This document shows, one piece after another, positions 23,686-30,405 of a DNA stretch of 40,945 nt; the stretch's first letter is position 1, and every line of letters starts with the position of its first letter. A model generated the notes under the pieces. That model saw only the letters and a list, made by a program, of their open reading frames with translations, searched no databases and had not been told where the DNA came from. The stretch spans positions 1 through 40,945 of the forward strand of contig JAIBCJ010000007.1 of the NCBI GenBank assembly GCA_019694145.1, given 5' to 3'. Origin of the DNA: Solirubrobacterales bacterium (lineage in GTDB: Bacteria; Actinomycetota; Thermoleophilia; Solirubrobacterales; 70-9). The position numbers and the translations under genes are program-made.

Positions 23686-24921
23686 TCAGGCCGCCTGACC
23701 GTTCGAGGCGGCCCGTTTCTTCAGAAAGCGGCCGACCTCCCGCCTCGCGATCACCATCTTGTGGACCTCGTCGGGACCGTCGGCGAGCTTAAGCATGCGG
23801 CTGTAGCGCCACATCGCGGCAAGCGGAGTGTCATCCGACATGCCGAGGGCGCCATGGACCTGGAGGGCCCGGTCAAGCACGTCCATCACCATGTTGGCGG
23901 CGACCACCTTGATCATCGAGATCTCCTGGCGGGCGGCATGCTTGCCGACCGTGTCCATCATCCAGGCGGCGTTCAGCGAAAGCAGGCGGGCCTGGTCGAT
24001 CTCCATGCGGGACCGGGCGATGAAATCCTGGACGAACTGCTTGTCGGCCAGCGGCCCGCCGAAGGCCTCGCGATCGGCGGCGCGCAGGCACATCATCTCC
24101 AGCGCCCGTTCGGCGGTCCCGATCGCCCGCATGCAGTGATGGATGCGCCCGGGCCCGAGACGGTCCTGGGCGATCAGGAAGCCGGCCCCCCGGGCACCGA
24201 GCAGGTTCTCTTCCGGAACCCGGCAGTCTTCGTAAAGGATCTCGCAGTGGCCGGGACCCTTGGAGTGGCCCATCACCGGTACCGGCCGGACCAGGTTGAA
24301 GCCGGGTGCATCCAGCGGCACGAGGATCATCGAGGCGTTGGCGTAGGGGTTGTCGCTCTCCTCCGTGTTGACCATGGCGATCGCAAACTCGGCGCCGACC
24401 GCCCCGGAGGTGAACCACTTGTGCCCGTTGATGACCCACTCGCCGTCGACGAGTTCCGCCTTGGCTCTGAGACCGGTCGGGTCCGAGCCGGCGGTGTCCG
24501 GTTCGGTCATCGAGAAGCAGCTGCGGATCTCGCCATCGGTCAGCGGCGCCAGGTACTTCGCCTTCTGTTCGTCGTTGCCGTGCTCAAGCAGGATCTCCAT
24601 GTTTCCCGTGTCCGGGGCGGCGCTGTTGAAGGCCATCGGGGCGACCAGCGGGCTGCGGCCCATCTCCTCGCAGAGGAAGGCGTACTGCCAGTTGTTGAGG
24701 CCGGCTCCGTAATGCTCGTCCGGCAGGAAGAGGTTCCAGAGACCTTCCGATTTGGCCTTCTCGCGGATCTGCTCGAGTTCGACCGGATAGGCGACCCCGG
24801 CCTTCACCTCGTCGTCAATCGCCTGGTGAAGCTCCGCTTCGCGCGGGTAGATGTGCTCGTCCATGAAGGAACGGACGCGCTCGAGGAGCCCTTCAACTTC
24901 GGAACCGGCTTCGAAATCCAT
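23686..24921 (-). CDS. Acyl-CoA dehydrogenase, ACAD10/11-like branch
   Basis: A 411-aa FAD enzyme. The N-terminal helical domain (about 1-130), beta domain with CFSMTEPDTAGSDPTGL and WFTSGA, and C-terminal helical domain with RAADREAFGGPLADKQFVQD and the ALQVHGALGMSDDTPL segment are all present. These match the ACAD10/11 and LvaC branch more than the classical fatty-acid branch. In that branch the enzyme works with a kinase on 4-hydroxyacyl-CoA, and a matching kinase gene lies convergently downstream. It appears leaderless (TAGCGT, minus 24929-24934, 7 nt before ATG). Its last 16 codons are duplicated at 23611-23665. Confidence 0.9.
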   Translation of the reverse strand: MDFEAGSEVEGLLERVRSFMDEHIYPREAELHQAIDDEVKAGVAYPVELEQIREKAKSEGLWNLFLPDEHYGAGLNNWQYAFLCEEMGRSPLVAPMAFNSAAPDTGNMEILLEHGNDEQKAKYLAPLTDGEIRSCFSMTEPDTAGSDPTGLRAKAELVDGEWVINGHKWFTSGAVGAEFAIAMVNTEESDNPYANASMILVPLDAPGFNLVRPVPVMGHSKGPGHCEILYEDCRVPEENLLGARGAGFLIAQDRLGPGRIHHCMRAIGTAERALEMMCLRAADREAFGGPLADKQFVQDFIARSRMEIDQARLLSLNAAWMMDTVGKHAARQEISMIKVVAANMVMDVLDRALQVHGALGMSDDTPLAAMWRYSRMLKLADGPDEVHKMVIARREVGRFLKKRAASNGQAA

Positions 24922-24928
24922 GGCCGGG

Positions 24929-24934
24929 ACGCTA
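24929..24934 (-). promoter_or_regulatory. -10 hexamer of a leaderless promoter (acyl-CoA dehydrogenase)
   Basis: TAGCGT on the minus strand, 7 nt before ATG 24921. Confidence 0.5.
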
Positions 24935-24957
24935 CTACCCGCCGATCTGTTGCAGCG

Positions 24958-25686
24958 TCAGGCGCGGCGGTACCGGGTGAAGAGGTCGCCGTCGGCCTCG
25001 AGCAGCCCGGTCAACTCGAATCGGGCTTCCCTTGGCAGGTTCGCTTCGAGAATGTGCGTGGCGTCGCCGCCGGTGGCGACTGGCGTCATGGTCAGAAAGA
25101 GCTCGTCGACGAGGTCGCCGGCAACCAGCTGGCCGAATACACGCGGGCCGCCTTCGCAAAGCACCGCGCGAACTCCCTCGTTCCGGCGCAGGTAAGCGAG
25201 CACTTCGGCCGAGTCGATCAACCCGTCGATCGTCACCAGCTCGACCGGTGTCTCGGTCTCGGGCAGGGACTTCTTGCGCGAGAAGATCAGGACTCGCCCC
25301 TCGCCGTTCGTGAAGAGCGGAGCATCGAAAGGCAGATCGAGGTCGCCGCTGATGATCACCGCCAGCGCGTCGCCTTCAAGTCCGGCGGCTTCGCGGCGCC
25401 GGCGGTATTCCGGACGGGAGATGATCCGGCCGTACCGTTCCGCCCGCATCGTGCCCCCGCCGATCAACACCGCGTCGAAGCGCGTCCTGAGGCCCAGCAG
25501 GTGCTCCGTATCGGCGTCGGAGCCGAGCGCCTTGGTGTTGCCACTGACCGCGGCGCGGCCGTCCAGGGTGGTGACCATGTTGACCGCCACGAAGGGACGG
25601 TCATCCTTCGCCTCGTCGAAGGGGCGATAGGCCTCGAGTTCGGATTCGAGGTCGGTCGGCCCGGGATCAGGGATCAGGCGGCGCAT
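24958..25686 (-). CDS. RibD C-terminal-type (dihydrofolate-reductase-fold) reductase
   Basis: A 242-aa NADPH-dependent reductase with the fold shared by dihydrofolate reductase and the RibD reductase domain. Evidence is VAVNMVTTLDGRAAVSG near residue 33-49, GLRTRFDAVLIGGGTMRAERYG (cofactor and substrate loop), and CEGGPRVFGQLVAGDLVDELFLTMTP near residue 180. The deaminase half of RibD is absent. It could act in riboflavin synthesis or be a related reductase; no other rib gene is nearby. TAGCCT (minus, 25693-25698) ends 6 nt before ATG, so it seems leaderless. Confidence 0.87.
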   Translation of the reverse strand: MRRLIPDPGPTDLESELEAYRPFDEAKDDRPFVAVNMVTTLDGRAAVSGNTKALGSDADTEHLLGLRTRFDAVLIGGGTMRAERYGRIISRPEYRRRREAAGLEGDALAVIISGDLDLPFDAPLFTNGEGRVLIFSRKKSLPETETPVELVTIDGLIDSAEVLAYLRRNEGVRAVLCEGGPRVFGQLVAGDLVDELFLTMTPVATGGDATHILEANLPREARFELTGLLEADGDLFTRYRRA

Positions 25687-25692
25687 GGGATG

Positions 25693-25698
25693 AGGCTA
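25693..25698 (-). promoter_or_regulatory. -10 hexamer of a leaderless promoter (RibD-C-type reductase)
   Basis: TAGCCT on the minus strand, 6 nt before ATG 25686. Confidence 0.55.
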
Positions 25699-25734
25699 AC
25701 CGGAGCGGCGGGCGCGCTTTCCGGGCGCGACTGC

Positions 25735-26727
25735 TCAGGAGTAGTCGTGCCAGCCGTCGAAGTCTCGGCCCGACCACTGCTTCAGGCCGGCGACGTCATC
25801 GCGGAACCGGTCCTTGAGGGTTTCCATCAGGTCATCCGGGATCTCCGGCTTCGGGGCCGGCGGCTTGTCCGGGTCGTGAACGACCTTCTCGACCATCCAG
25901 CGCATCGACTCCGGCAGACGGTCGAAATTCCGGTCAAAGGCACGGAATCCGGGCAGCTTGATCAGCTTTTCCATGAACTGGTACTTGTCGTCGTGCTTGG
26001 CCGAAGACTTCTCCCATTGGCGGTCCCACTGCTCGGAGGTGAAGCTCTCGTCAACTCCGAGGTAGGCGAACGCATCCTTCATCGTCTCGTCCCGCTTCTT
26101 GCCAAGGTCTTCCTGGGAGATGACCTTGATCTGGTCCCGGTCGAAGTACTCGAGGTAAGGCTGCAGCTGCATCCAGTACTGCGAACGCTGGATGTAGGCG
26201 GTGTCCGGGAGCGAGAGGGTCTCGACGAATTCCCGGGTTTCATAACCGGCTCCGGTCGCGTGGACCCAGTGGGAAAGGATTCGCTTGATCGGGTCGCGGA
26301 CCATGTAGATCAGCTTCACGTCGGGGATGTGCTTGTGGATCCGCTCGGCGACGTCGTTGAAGCGGGGGCGGTTTGTGTAATGCGGGGAGGATTCGCCGTT
26401 GATCCTGACGGTCGAATCGAAGCGGTTTTCGTACCAGTCGAAACCGAGATCCCAGTTCTGTTCGGCGGCGAAGAAGTTGAGTTCCTTCGGCTTCGACATG
26501 TGAATGTCGGGGTGGACGCCGAGGTAGTGGTGGATCGAAGTGGTTCCGCACTTCAGGCCGCCGATGATGATCATGTTCGGCAGGGTCGCGGTCTTGCTCT
26601 TGCGGCGCGGCAGGCGACGGTTGCGATCGGCGGTGAAGCGCTCGCGGGCGCGGTCGCACATCGCTTCGTCAGCGGGGTCGTAGGTGGCCTCGGGGGCGGT
26701 CACTTTTGTATCGGCGGTTTCAGACAC
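25735..26727 (-). CDS. PAPS-dependent sulfotransferase
   Basis: A 330-aa sulfotransferase that should move a sulfuryl group from PAPS to a hydroxyl acceptor. The 5'-phosphosulfate loop is IIIGGLKCGTTSIHHYLG (about 56-73), and the 3'-phosphate motif is MVRDPIKRILSHWVHAT (about 140-155). A downstream GESSPHYTNRP segment is also typical of the Sulfotransfer_1 group. The acceptor is unknown; bacterial members modify lipids, polysaccharides or small metabolites. Start GTG 26727 was chosen because TACACT (minus, 26736-26741) ends 8 nt upstream. An open frame continues upstream to 27015 but lies antisense to the DUF2804 gene and is unlikely. Confidence 0.88.
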   Translation of the reverse strand: MSETADTKVTAPEATYDPADEAMCDRARERFTADRNRRLPRRKSKTATLPNMIIIGGLKCGTTSIHHYLGVHPDIHMSKPKELNFFAAEQNWDLGFDWYENRFDSTVRINGESSPHYTNRPRFNDVAERIHKHIPDVKLIYMVRDPIKRILSHWVHATGAGYETREFVETLSLPDTAYIQRSQYWMQLQPYLEYFDRDQIKVISQEDLGKKRDETMKDAFAYLGVDESFTSEQWDRQWEKSSAKHDDKYQFMEKLIKLPGFRAFDRNFDRLPESMRWMVEKVVHDPDKPPAPKPEIPDDLMETLKDRFRDDVAGLKQWSGRDFDGWHDYS

Positions 26728-26734
26728 GGCGGAG

Positions 26735-26741
26735 TAGTGTA
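26735..26741. promoter_or_regulatory. Back-to-back -10 core TAGTGTA for a divergent gene pair
   Basis: The 7-nt TAGTGTA reads TAGTGT on the plus strand, 8 nt before ATG 26749. It reads TACACT on the minus strand, 8 nt before GTG 26727. Only 21 nt separate the two divergent genes, so one core serves both, each leaderless. The same design recurs at 30182-30188. Confidence 0.55.
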
Positions 26742-26748
26742 GCCGGGA

Positions 26749-27630
26749 ATGACAGGCACGATCCCCTCCGCCACGGCTGACGACCGGTCTGACCAGGCAC
26801 TTTCGTGGCGCGGACCCGGTCCCGGGCGCCCCGATTTGCCGATCCCTCCCGCGCGCCAGCCCCTCCTTCACCGCGGCCTGATGCGCAAGAAGTGGCGCTA
26901 TGTGGGCTTCTACGGCGACGAGGTCATGCTTTGTGCCGCGATCGCCCGGATCGGTCCTTTCAGCCACAGCTTCTGGTCGGTCTGGGACCGGATCGAGGGC
27001 AAGGTCTGGGAACACACCAGGCTCAGGCCCGGAGGGCAGGAAGTGGTACTCGACGGTCCCGTGGTCGAGATCCGGACCCCCAACGTGAGGGCCGCGATCC
27101 GCTTCGGTGAGCTCGAACCGATCGAAGTGATCGCCCCGAGCGGGAAGGGATGGGCATGGACCCGCAAGCGGGCCGGAGTGCCGGTCAGCGGGCGAATCAT
27201 CACCGACGGGAAGATCCGTGAAGTGCGCGGGTTCGGAGTCGACGACGAGTCAGCTGGGTACCACCAGCGCAACGTCAAATGGAAGTGGTCGGCGGGAATC
27301 GGCGAGGCCACTGACGGCCGGGCGCTCGGCTGGAACCTGGTCGAAGGAATCAACGACTCTCCCCAGCAAAGTGAACGGGCGATCTGGCTCGAGGGCGTGC
27401 CCGGTGAGCCGGGACCGGTCAGCTTCGACGGTCTCGATGCGATCCGGTTCGGAGAACCGGATGAAGGCCTCGTTTTCGACTTCGGTGGAGCCGAACGAAA
27501 ACGCCACGACAACTTCGGGCTGATCCGCTCCGACTACACCCACCGCTTCGGCACATTCACCGGAAGGCTCGACGGCATCGAACTCGCCTCGGCCGCCGGG
27601 GTGACGGAAGAACACGCGGTCGTCTGGTGA
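26749..27630 (+). CDS. DUF2804-family protein
   Basis: A 293-aa soluble protein. Recognition rests on the opening LPIPPARQPLLHRGLMRKKWRYVGFYG (seen as PPARQPLLHRG then KKWRYVGFYGDEVMLCAA), the SFWSVWDR segment and the many Trp/Gly beta strands, all typical of DUF2804. The family has no settled function; its fold suggests carotenoid-hydratase/lipocalin-like barrels, which is recalled, not shown. It is divergent from the sulfotransferase, sharing a 21-nt promoter region, which hints at joint control but not joint function. It ends 7 nt before the convergent neighbour. Confidence 0.8.
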   Translation: MTGTIPSATADDRSDQALSWRGPGPGRPDLPIPPARQPLLHRGLMRKKWRYVGFYGDEVMLCAAIARIGPFSHSFWSVWDRIEGKVWEHTRLRPGGQEVVLDGPVVEIRTPNVRAAIRFGELEPIEVIAPSGKGWAWTRKRAGVPVSGRIITDGKIREVRGFGVDDESAGYHQRNVKWKWSAGIGEATDGRALGWNLVEGINDSPQQSERAIWLEGVPGEPGPVSFDGLDAIRFGEPDEGLVFDFGGAERKRHDNFGLIRSDYTHRFGTFTGRLDGIELASAAGVTEEHAVVW

Positions 27631-27637
27631 GCCGGTC

Positions 27638-28327
27638 TCAGTCCGACCAGCCTTCGTAGCTCGGGGTCACCTTCCAGCGCCAGGGGGGTTCGTCACCGGC
27701 CGGGAGGTCGTAGTGGTTTCGGCCGGGCAGGATTTCCAGAGGCACCAGACGCGGGCTGTCCTCGAGCAGCAGCCTGGTTCCGGAGGCCGCCGCGATCTCG
27801 GCCGGACCGGCCTGCCGGACCACCTTCTCCCAGCCCAGCGAGGGCCGGTAGAACCAGTAGGTGAACTCCAGCTTCGCCGATTCGCCGCCGGTCACGCCGG
27901 ACGGCAACCGCTTCACCTCGGTGAAGAGGGTGAGCCTGCGGTTGGCGGTGGTCAGCCTGCCGTCGCCGGCCGGCACCGCGCAGCCCGGTCTCTGGCAGTA
28001 GCGGAAGTCGACCGGGGCCAGCGGCGTCCCTTCGGGGCCGATCCTTGCGACGGGGTCCGGCGCCAGCCAGCGCAATGCCCGGGCGAGCGGCCAGCCGTAG
28101 GCCGAGACCGCCGGATGCTGGCGACAGACCCCCGGCTCGCGTGGGCCGCAGGCAATCCGGTTGGCGATCCTGATTCCCAATCCGTGCCCTGGCGGTTCGA
28201 CGACTCCGGTCACGGTTGCGGCGATCAGGCCAGTGAAGGCGGCAGCCAGAAGCAGGATCAGCCCGACCTGCTCGAGGGTCGCCGATCCAGCCGCCCCGCC
28301 GCTTCTTTGCCTTGCCGATTCGAACAT
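27638..28327 (-). CDS. TadE-like anchored exported protein
   Basis: A 229-aa protein with a short basic start, then GSATLEQVGLILLLAAAFTGLIAATV (about 15-40), here read as GSATLEQVGL plus one hydrophobic helix. This is the N-terminal form of TadE / Flp-type pilin-like proteins. The rest (about 45-229) is predicted extracytoplasmic, with Cys in IACGPREPGVC and DFRYCQRPGC, and a C-terminal WYFYRP-like beta region. Similar anchored proteins occur in related actinobacteria without known role. No tad assembly genes are nearby. TAGCTT (minus, 28334-28339) is 6 nt before ATG, so it is probably leaderless. Confidence 0.72.
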   Translation of the reverse strand: MFESARQRSGGAAGSATLEQVGLILLLAAAFTGLIAATVTGVVEPPGHGLGIRIANRIACGPREPGVCRQHPAVSAYGWPLARALRWLAPDPVARIGPEGTPLAPVDFRYCQRPGCAVPAGDGRLTTANRRLTLFTEVKRLPSGVTGGESAKLEFTYWFYRPSLGWEKVVRQAGPAEIAAASGTRLLLEDSPRLVPLEILPGRNHYDLPAGDEPPWRWKVTPSYEGWSD

Positions 28328-28333
28328 GACCCG

Positions 28334-28339
28334 AAGCTA
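28334..28339 (-). promoter_or_regulatory. -10 hexamer of a leaderless promoter (TadE-like gene)
   Basis: TAGCTT on the minus strand, 6 nt before ATG 28327. Confidence 0.5.
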
Positions 28340-28456
28340 CGGACGAATTGCTCACATGTGGCTCTACAGGTGCAACGATTCAGTTACAGGCGAGCGGAAA
28401 GGAAGCGCATCCCGACCGTGAGGGCCGTATCTGCGCGGCCGGACACTGCGGGTCGC

Positions 28457-28462
28457 TAGATT
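28457..28462 (+). promoter_or_regulatory. -10 hexamer of a leaderless promoter (89-aa gene)
   Basis: TAGATT ends 6 nt before ATG 28469, with no ribosome site between. Confidence 0.55.
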
Positions 28463-28468
28463 GGTCTC

Positions 28469-28738
28469 ATGGAAGGTTCACCGTTCAACATGTTTGGCGA
28501 CCCCGATGAACTGCGTGCCCGGATGCAGGAGATGGCCGACCAGATGCAGTCCTCCCAGGAAGTCGCCTGGGCCGACAACGCGATCAAGCTCGCCGTCGAC
28601 ATGACCGTCGCCTCGATCGGCAGACTGGAGCTCACGGGAAGCTCCGACGAGCAGGCGATGCAGGTTCGTGACGCGATCCGCGTGGTCTTTCCCGAGGCAG
28701 TGACCCTGGTCCGGGAAGCTCGCCAGGGACTCCGCTGA
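28469..28738 (+). CDS. Small helical protein of unknown function
   Basis: An 89-aa soluble protein, largely helical: FGDPDELRARMQEMADQMQ at the N terminus, then WADNAIKLAVDMTVASIGRLE and VRDAIRVVFPEAVTLVREARQGLR. No family is recognised. The gene is probably leaderless. Its stop TGA (28736-28738) overlaps a likely CTG start of the next gene, so the two should be translated together. Confidence 0.65.
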   Translation: MEGSPFNMFGDPDELRARMQEMADQMQSSQEVAWADNAIKLAVDMTVASIGRLELTGSSDEQAMQVRDAIRVVFPEAVTLVREARQGLR

Positions 28739-29475
28739 GCGATCTCAACTTCATCGACCGGGGCGAAGGGCCGCCGGTCCTGCTGATTCACGGAACCGGC
28801 ACCGATTCCTCGGTGTTCGACGAGGCGGTCGGCTCGCTGGCCGGTTCGTGGCGAACGGTCACGGTCGACCGGCGCGGGTGGGGCCGGTCAGTTCCGCCGG
28901 ATGAATACCGGCGGACCTCGATCGCTGAACAGGCGATCGAAGTCGCTGCGGTCCTGCGCGAACTGAAGGTCGAGGATGCCACCCTGGTCGGGCTCGGTTT
29001 CGGCGCGGTCGTGGCCCTGGAGATTGCCCTCGCCGACCCCGAACTGGCAGCTCGCTCCTTCCTGATCGAGCCGCCCGTCTTCGGCGCCCTGAAGGAAGCG
29101 ACCGAGGGGATGTCAGCAGACGTCGACGCGATCCGGGCGGCCGCCGGAGAGGGCGGGGAGGAAGCCGCCTACGAACTCTTTCTGACCGGCCGGCTTCACA
29201 CCCTCGGGGTCGGGGCCGAACGCTTCGCCGACCACGCCGACCGGGGTCCGGCCGCGGCCCGTTCATTCTTGATCGAGATTCCGGCGGTTCCCGCCTGGTC
29301 CCTGGATCCGGTCCGGCTGGCCGGACTCGAATCGGAGGTGACCGTCGTTACCCTGCCGTCAACCCCGGACCTGCTCGGCCGGGCCTCGCAGGCTGTCGCC
29401 GACCGTGTGCCGGCAGCGGCGACCATTCATTCCAGCCGGGACGGCATCGCCGCCGTTGCGGCCTTGCTCGCCTAG
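28735..29475 (+). CDS. Alpha/beta-hydrolase-fold protein lacking the catalytic Ser and His (pseudoenzyme)
   Basis: A 246-aa alpha/beta-hydrolase relative. The oxyanion segment VLLIHGTGTDSSVFDEA (about 16-32) and TVDRRGWGRS are normal, but the nucleophile elbow reads VGLGFGAVVAL, so the usual G-x-S-x-G has Gly where Ser should be. The C-terminal region IHSSRDGIAAVAALL has no His at the expected GH position. It is probably a non-catalytic binding protein. No ATG, GTG or TTG lies upstream of the HGTG motif within the frame, and a GTG at 28813 would cut that motif off. CTG 28735, with AGGGA (28725-28729) 5 nt before it and overlapping the upstream stop as CTGA, is the best start. Confidence 0.72.
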   Translation: MSDLNFIDRGEGPPVLLIHGTGTDSSVFDEAVGSLAGSWRTVTVDRRGWGRSVPPDEYRRTSIAEQAIEVAAVLRELKVEDATLVGLGFGAVVALEIALADPELAARSFLIEPPVFGALKEATEGMSADVDAIRAAAGEGGEEAAYELFLTGRLHTLGVGAERFADHADRGPAAARSFLIEIPAVPAWSLDPVRLAGLESEVTVVTLPSTPDLLGRASQAVADRVPAAATIHSSRDGIAAVAALLA

Positions 29476-30173
29476 AGGACCTGGACTTCGGCCCGGGCCG
29501 AGGCGCCGCGGCGAAAGAGGATCCCGATCAGCTCGAGCGGGACGGCGACGATGATCGCCGGGATCGCAACCGCGACCGAGATGAACCAGTCGAGCCCGCG
29601 CTTCCAGGGCCGGTCGGCCGGAACGCCGAAGACCTTGCCCAGCGAGCCGAGCACGGTGTTCTGGCCGAAGGTGAACATGTTCAGTCCCGACTGCCAGGTG
29701 ACCGCGATGCCCCGCAGCGGCCGCCAGCGCACCTTGGTCACGACCTGGTCGCGGCTCGCAATCAGGTCGGTCACCGCAGCCGGAGTGAACCGGTAGCGAC
29801 GATCGGTCCCGAGTCCGACCCACGCCCCTCCGGTAACCCAGCAAACCAGCGAGGCCCGGTTCTCAAAGAGGTAGGAACCATCCTCGTCCCGTTCCGAATC
29901 CAGCTCACGAAGCGCGTCGACCGAGGTTCCGGGATCAAACGAATCGGGCCCCTTGCCACGATCCGTGGCTCCCTCCATTCCGACCGGCGGCGGAAAGCTG
30001 AACTTCTCACCGTGGCTGAGGACACCGAGCCCGCAGGCCTCGCAGCGGTGGGCGATCCCGGAGCCGACCGGCATGCCGACCCAGGGGAAGAGCGGCTCGC
30101 CGCAGGCCGGGCAGGGAGGATTTTCCGGACCGGATCCGGCTTCGAGGGGAACGTGGGGCAGATCGATCGTCAA
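29472..30173 (-). CDS. Zinc-ribbon membrane-anchored protein
   Basis: A 233-aa protein of unknown function. An N-terminal zinc ribbon has CPACGEPLF and HRCEACGLG, giving two CxxC knuckles about 20 residues apart. A middle domain follows (YLFENRASLVCWVTGGAWVG), and one C-terminal membrane helix (WFISVAVAIPAIIVAVPLELIGILF, near residues 195-220). Start TTG 30173 is preferred because TACGCT (minus, 30183-30188) lies 9 nt upstream; an ATG at 30197 would add 8 residues but overlaps the divergent gene's ATG. Its stop shares the palindrome CTAG (29472-29475) with the convergent hydrolase-like gene. Confidence 0.7.
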   Translation of the reverse strand: MTIDLPHVPLEAGSGPENPPCPACGEPLFPWVGMPVGSGIAHRCEACGLGVLSHGEKFSFPPPVGMEGATDRGKGPDSFDPGTSVDALRELDSERDEDGSYLFENRASLVCWVTGGAWVGLGTDRRYRFTPAAVTDLIASRDQVVTKVRWRPLRGIAVTWQSGLNMFTFGQNTVLGSLGKVFGVPADRPWKRGLDWFISVAVAIPAIIVAVPLELIGILFRRGASARAEVQVL

Positions 30174-30181
30174 ACTCGCTG

Positions 30182-30188
30182 TAGCGTA
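30182..30188. promoter_or_regulatory. Back-to-back -10 core TAGCGTA for a divergent gene pair
   Basis: TAGCGTA reads TAGCGT on the plus strand, 8 nt before ATG 30196, and TACGCT on the minus strand, 9 nt before TTG 30173. It has the same layout as 26735-26741. Confidence 0.45.
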
Positions 30189-30195
30189 TTGCCCC

Positions 30196-30369
30196 ATGAG
30201 TTCATCCGACTCCGACCCCGGCAGGATCGAATCGCTGATCGTCGCCGTATCGCCGCTGCTGGATCTGGTCCTCGCGGCCGGTGAGCGAATCTCGCGGATC
30301 GCCGAACCGGTCGATTACGAGTACTACCCGGTCCGGGATAAGGACGAAGAGGAACGCTCCGGGGAGTGA
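30196..30369 (+). CDS. Short acidic protein of unknown function
   Basis: A 57-aa peptide beginning MSSSDSDPGRIESLIVAVSPLLDLVLAAGERISRI, here described as an acidic start, one amphipathic or weakly hydrophobic helix (IESLIVAVSPLLDLVLAAGER) and a charged tail with YEYYPVRDKDEEE. It is probably leaderless behind TAGCGT. It lies 36 nt before the membrane protein gene and may share its transcript. Small size and lack of a known family keep confidence modest. Confidence 0.5.
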   Translation: MSSSDSDPGRIESLIVAVSPLLDLVLAAGERISRIAEPVDYEYYPVRDKDEEERSGE

Positions 30370-30405
30370 CCGGCCTGTAGGCTTGCCCGGCCTTCGGGCC
30401 CACCC

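Noticed and set aside
23761..26742. A 993-codon open frame on the plus strand.
   Set aside because: It is antisense to three clear genes (acyl-CoA dehydrogenase, RibD-C reductase, sulfotransferase) and its composition is that of a high-GC shadow frame.
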